This document shows, piece after piece, positions 17,880-20,435 of a DNA stretch of 20,435 bases; the stretch's first letter is position 1, and each line of letters begins with the position of its first letter. The stretch comes from Methanobacteriota archaeon (lineage in GTDB: Archaea > Methanobacteriota > Methanobacteria > Methanobacteriales > Methanobacteriaceae), in NCBI GenBank assembly GCA_023409695.1, contig JAEYQZ010000071.1, forward strand, positions 1-20,435, read 5' to 3'. The translations under genes and the position numbers were made by a program. The notes under the pieces are model-generated. The model had not been told where the DNA came from. It made no database searches and worked only from the letters and a program-made list of their open reading frames with translations.

Positions 17880-18635
17880 ATGGCATTTATTGCTCACCTA
17901 TCAGATATGCATATTGGTGCAATCAATTTTAAAGAGGAACTTTTACTTCGGGCCATAAATAAAGTTAATGACCTTAATCCAAATTTAGTGATTGTAACAG
18001 GGGATATAACCAACAATGGTTATTATGCAGAATTTGAAAGAGCAGCAGAGTTCATGGAACTTTTTGAAAGTCCACTACTTGTAGTTCCTGGAAATCATGA
18101 TGCACGCCATATAGGAAATGAATGTTTTGAGGAACTTATAAAAAAGCATTGTGGTACTTTAAATGTTAAAACTCCTGAAATTAGTGCTATAGGATTAGAT
18201 AGCAGCGAGCCAGATATAGATTATGGGAAGATAGGTAGAGCACAGCAAGCTTCAATGGAAGCAGAACTTAAGAGTGCTGGAGAAAATAATTTATATAAAA
18301 TAATAGCTCTTCACCATCATATAATCCCTGTCCCAAAAACCGGACGTGAAAGGAACGTATTAACTGATGCGGGAGATATTTTAAAATCTATAATTGATGG
18401 AGAGGCGAATATCGTATTATCGGGACATAAACACGTGCCTTATGTATGGTTCGTAGGCAATACAACATTTGTTACTGCTGGAACAGTTTCTTCGCTTAAA
18501 CTTCGAGGAAAGGATGTTTGTTCTTTTAATACAATTGATATCAAACCAGATACTGTTGAAGTGGTCTTAAATCAGGCAGATGGAAAATCTAAGTGTCTTG
18601 CAAAATTTGAAAATAGATGTAAGGTGATTGATTGA
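17880..18635 (+). CDS. CpdA/Icc-like metallophosphoesterase
   Basis: A 251-residue calcineurin-like phosphoesterase with a dinuclear metal centre. All motifs are present in order: D9 and H11 (LSDMHIG), D42 (VTGDIT), N72 and H73 (VPGNHD), the histidine block at 145-147 (LHHHIIP), and H183/H185 (LSGHKH). This order and the short size match the class III cyclic nucleotide phosphodiesterase-like group (CpdA/Icc), although many members act on other phosphodiesters or nucleotides. The last ~35 residues are beta-rich and carry three cysteines. It starts directly after the nac stop, with GAGGT eight bases upstream inside nac, and overlaps the next gene by four bases. No signal peptide is present, so it acts in the cytoplasm. 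The substrate is not established; a nearby cyclase-like motif makes a cyclic nucleotide possible. Confidence 0.88.
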   Translation: MAFIAHLSDMHIGAINFKEELLLRAINKVNDLNPNLVIVTGDITNNGYYAEFERAAEFMELFESPLLVVPGNHDARHIGNECFEELIKKHCGTLNVKTPEISAIGLDSSEPDIDYGKIGRAQQASMEAELKSAGENNLYKIIALHHHIIPVPKTGRERNVLTDAGDILKSIIDGEANIVLSGHKHVPYVWFVGNTTFVTAGTVSSLKLRGKDVCSFNTIDIKPDTVEVVLNQADGKSKCLAKFENRCKVID

Positions 18636-19660
18636 AAGTTATTATTGATGCATCCAACGTAGCTCACTTTGGAAAAGGAAAAGATGGACAGCCAAGTCTT
18701 GATAATATATTAAATGCAATTGAAGCGTTAAAAGGATTAGGTTACGAGCCGTTTGCCATAGCGGATGCACCCCTTAGACATGAAATAGATAAAAAAGAAG
18801 AATTCAACAAACTTCTTGAAGAAGAAAAAGTTCAGCAGGTCCCATCTGGTACAACAGCAGATCATTTTATTTTAAAGATTGCATACGAAGAAAATGCAAA
18901 AATATTATCAAATGATGTATTTAGAGAATATAGCGACGAATTTAAAGATATTGCAAGTAAAAGAATTCCTTATGGTATCAAAGATGGGGAAATAGCCATT
19001 GGAACATCTTCCAAGCCTAAAAAAGTTAAAAATATACTGCAAAAAATATGTACATATTCTCTTAATGAATTTGAAAGAAAGGGATTAGACGCTTATAAAG
19101 TTAAAAAAAGCAAAAAGATAAGTGGTATTGCAATTGCAAAAGAAGCAATTGATAGAATAACTAAAACCCGTGAAAATGCACTTGATTCCAAGATAGAAGA
19201 TATATTTCAAAAGATTCCTCTTTTTGGCAAAGTAATGAACATGGTGGAAGAGGCAGAATCAACAAGTGACTTCATTATTTTTGTTCTTGTAAGCCCTAGG
19301 GACTATAAAGATGCTGTAAGATATGCCGGAAATATTGCAGTAACTGTTGGAGATAGACTTAAACTTGAACATGCACCACTTGTCGCTGTAAGAAATGATC
19401 TTTTCACAAAACCCGGAAATTTTGAGCTTAATATTCTTTATTCTGATGAGGTAGTTGAAGAATCTAAATATAATATAAATATAACCATAAATGATCACGA
19501 TTACTCATTTGTAAAGAAAAACTCCAGAAACATTGCAAGTACAGTGGCTGCAAGGATTGGAACATGGAAATTTCCTATTGTATCCGTTAAACCTAGTATG
19601 TTAATGGAAAAACCAGGACAATTTGAGATTGTTTTAGAAAAAGGAGAAGGTAAAGGGTAG
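18632..19660 (+). CDS. NYN/Zc3h12a-like ribonuclease with duplicated C-terminal module
   Basis: A 342-residue protein whose first ~130 residues form a PIN-like NYN domain of the Zc3h12a ribonuclease type. The acidic metal-binding set is D6 (VIIDASNVAHFG), D77 (TTADHFIL) and D95 (ILSNDVFREY), with D102 close by; the family cleaves single-stranded RNA in a metal-dependent way. Residues 130-200 are basic and helical, as in an RNA-binding linker. Residues 214-277 and 280-342 look like two copies of one module: both have an aromatic pair DY, a helix with NIA and a TV, then P-(L/I)-V-x-V and a KPGxFE strand. The start is a TTG preceded by GGTGAT inside the end of the phosphoesterase gene, four bases overlapping; no better ATG exists. 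RNA processing or decay is the likely role, by family; the specific RNA is unknown. Confidence 0.82.
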   Translation: MKVIIDASNVAHFGKGKDGQPSLDNILNAIEALKGLGYEPFAIADAPLRHEIDKKEEFNKLLEEEKVQQVPSGTTADHFILKIAYEENAKILSNDVFREYSDEFKDIASKRIPYGIKDGEIAIGTSSKPKKVKNILQKICTYSLNEFERKGLDAYKVKKSKKISGIAIAKEAIDRITKTRENALDSKIEDIFQKIPLFGKVMNMVEEAESTSDFIIFVLVSPRDYKDAVRYAGNIAVTVGDRLKLEHAPLVAVRNDLFTKPGNFELNILYSDEVVEESKYNINITINDHDYSFVKKNSRNIASTVAARIGTWKFPIVSVKPSMLMEKPGQFEIVLEKGEGKG

Positions 19661-19708
19661 TAGTATCTAACGAAAGCTCATTTCGCTCTATAAGGAGGAG
19701 AAAGTTAA

Positions 19709-20435
19709 ATGGTCATGGATTATCTAATGAGAGGGCTTTTTGGACTTTTTATAAAGTCCAGAGTCTTAAGCATAGGCACAAAATATTACCCAACCAACGA
19801 CAGGGAAAGAGAATACGTAGAGATGATAAATTACACAAAAACAATGCTATTGGAACTTGATCGTGCACACATTACAACTCAAAATATTTTCCATAACCTT
19901 GTTAAAGAGATAGGGACAGCAAATATTCCTGAAGGTAGAAAATTCATAGAATTAAAGCCTGCTGAAAATAAAGTTGATGAATATGCCCTTTTAAGTAATA
20001 TAATCATGGGCAGTGATAGATATCTGTATGTAGAGGTCTTTGGAAAAGATCCGATTATTAAGGAATTTGTAAACCTTATTGAAAGAGAGAGAGGTACAAT
20101 TGTCGAGGAAAGTAGCACTGAAATCGTAGCAAGGATGCTTTCCAAAAATGATGCAATAAGAGTCGGAATTGAAATTATAAGCCGTGGTTTAGAAAAAGAT
20201 ATCCATGTAAGGGCAGCATCAGGAATGACTGGGGCCGCATCTATTGAAAGGGCAATTAATTTAAACAAACAGATTGGTGAATCATCAGGAGTAGGGTTTA
20301 CTAAATTAGGGGGAGAATATGCAGTTGTATTTTCAGGTAAAACTGGAAAATTGAAAGGTGCCCCTGCAGTTTATGATAATTATCTATTCATTGATATGAT
20401 AGATTCTACAAAGTTTATTGCGGAAAATGGGCGTG
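19709..20435 (+). CDS. Partial protein reaching a class III cyclase-like motif at the window edge
   Basis: The frame is open from an ATG at 19709 to the window end (242 codons), so only the N-terminal part is seen. GGAGGAG lies upstream, and the start is preceded by a 48-base gap after the NYN gene. The first ~20 residues are mildly hydrophobic and basic (DYLMRGLFGLFIKSRVL), then about 200 residues of mixed alpha/beta sequence not recognised as a known domain, with a pattern such as GVGFTKLGGEYAVVFSGK near 200-217. At the very end comes NYLFIDMIDSTKFIAENG, resembling the opening strand of class III nucleotidyl cyclase domains (F-x-D-hydrophobic-x-x-S-T), where the Asp binds metal. The domain itself lies outside the window, so this is a hint, not an assignment. 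The gene is probably last in, or part of, the tgtA-nac operon. Confidence 0.6.
   Translation, partial: MVMDYLMRGLFGLFIKSRVLSIGTKYYPTNDREREYVEMINYTKTMLLELDRAHITTQNIFHNLVKEIGTANIPEGRKFIELKPAENKVDEYALLSNIIMGSDRYLYVEVFGKDPIIKEFVNLIERERGTIVEESSTEIVARMLSKNDAIRVGIEIISRGLEKDIHVRAASGMTGAASIERAINLNKQIGESSGVGFTKLGGEYAVVFSGKTGKLKGAPAVYDNYLFIDMIDSTKFIAENGR

Noticed and set aside
19879..20268. Minus-strand ORF of 129 codons near the right edge
   Set aside because: It opposes the plus-strand frame from 19709, which has a strong GGAGGAG site and continues the operon; the minus-strand translation is Ser/Leu-rich and shows no family.

Overview
The window looks like chromosomal DNA from a mesophilic methanogen of the order Methanobacteriales, most likely Methanobacterium or a close relative. 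The grounds are a strongly A+T-rich sequence, an archaeosine-type tRNA-guanine transglycosylase with its PUA domain, an archaeal-type nascent polypeptide-associated complex (NAC) protein, Shine-Dalgarno cores of the GGAGG/GGTGA kind, and archaeal TATA-box upstream regions. The genus is an inference from content; no rRNA gene is present.

Positions 1 to about 12.7 kb form a surface-glycan or protein-glycosylation region. It holds a CatB-like hexapeptide acetyltransferase, two family-2 glycosyltransferases, three GT4 glycosyltransferases, a Wzx-type flippase, a GDP-mannose 4,6-dehydratase-family enzyme, and a DPM1-like polyprenyl-phosphate sugar transferase followed by a DUF2304 membrane protein. 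Gene orientation is mixed and several intergenic gaps exceed 400 bases, so this is a patchwork rather than one operon. No polymerase, oligosaccharyltransferase or initiating sugar-phosphate transferase is visible. A 92-residue protein of unknown function lies among these genes. The likely logic is that an activated 6-deoxysugar precursor and other sugars are added stepwise to a lipid carrier on the cytoplasmic face, one sugar may be acetylated, and the flippase moves the lipid-linked glycan outward.

An iron-sulfur flavoprotein (Isf-like) gene at 12872-13462 ends the minus-strand block. Between it and the next gene is a 229-bp unit bounded by perfect 16-bp inverted repeats. Inside it are three near-perfect hairpins, two of them enclosed by a further stem to give a T-shaped fold. 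This is the most unusual non-coding object in the window.

From 13988 to the right edge all genes are on the plus strand and concern tRNA modification and translation or RNA metabolism: an MnmC/MnmD-like methyltransferase with a C-terminal cysteine cluster, tgtA, nac, a CpdA/Icc-like metallophosphoesterase, an NYN-type RNase with a duplicated C-terminal module, and a partial protein that reaches a class III cyclase-like motif where the window ends. tgtA, nac, the phosphoesterase and the NYN gene overlap or abut, so they are very probably co-transcribed and translationally coupled.
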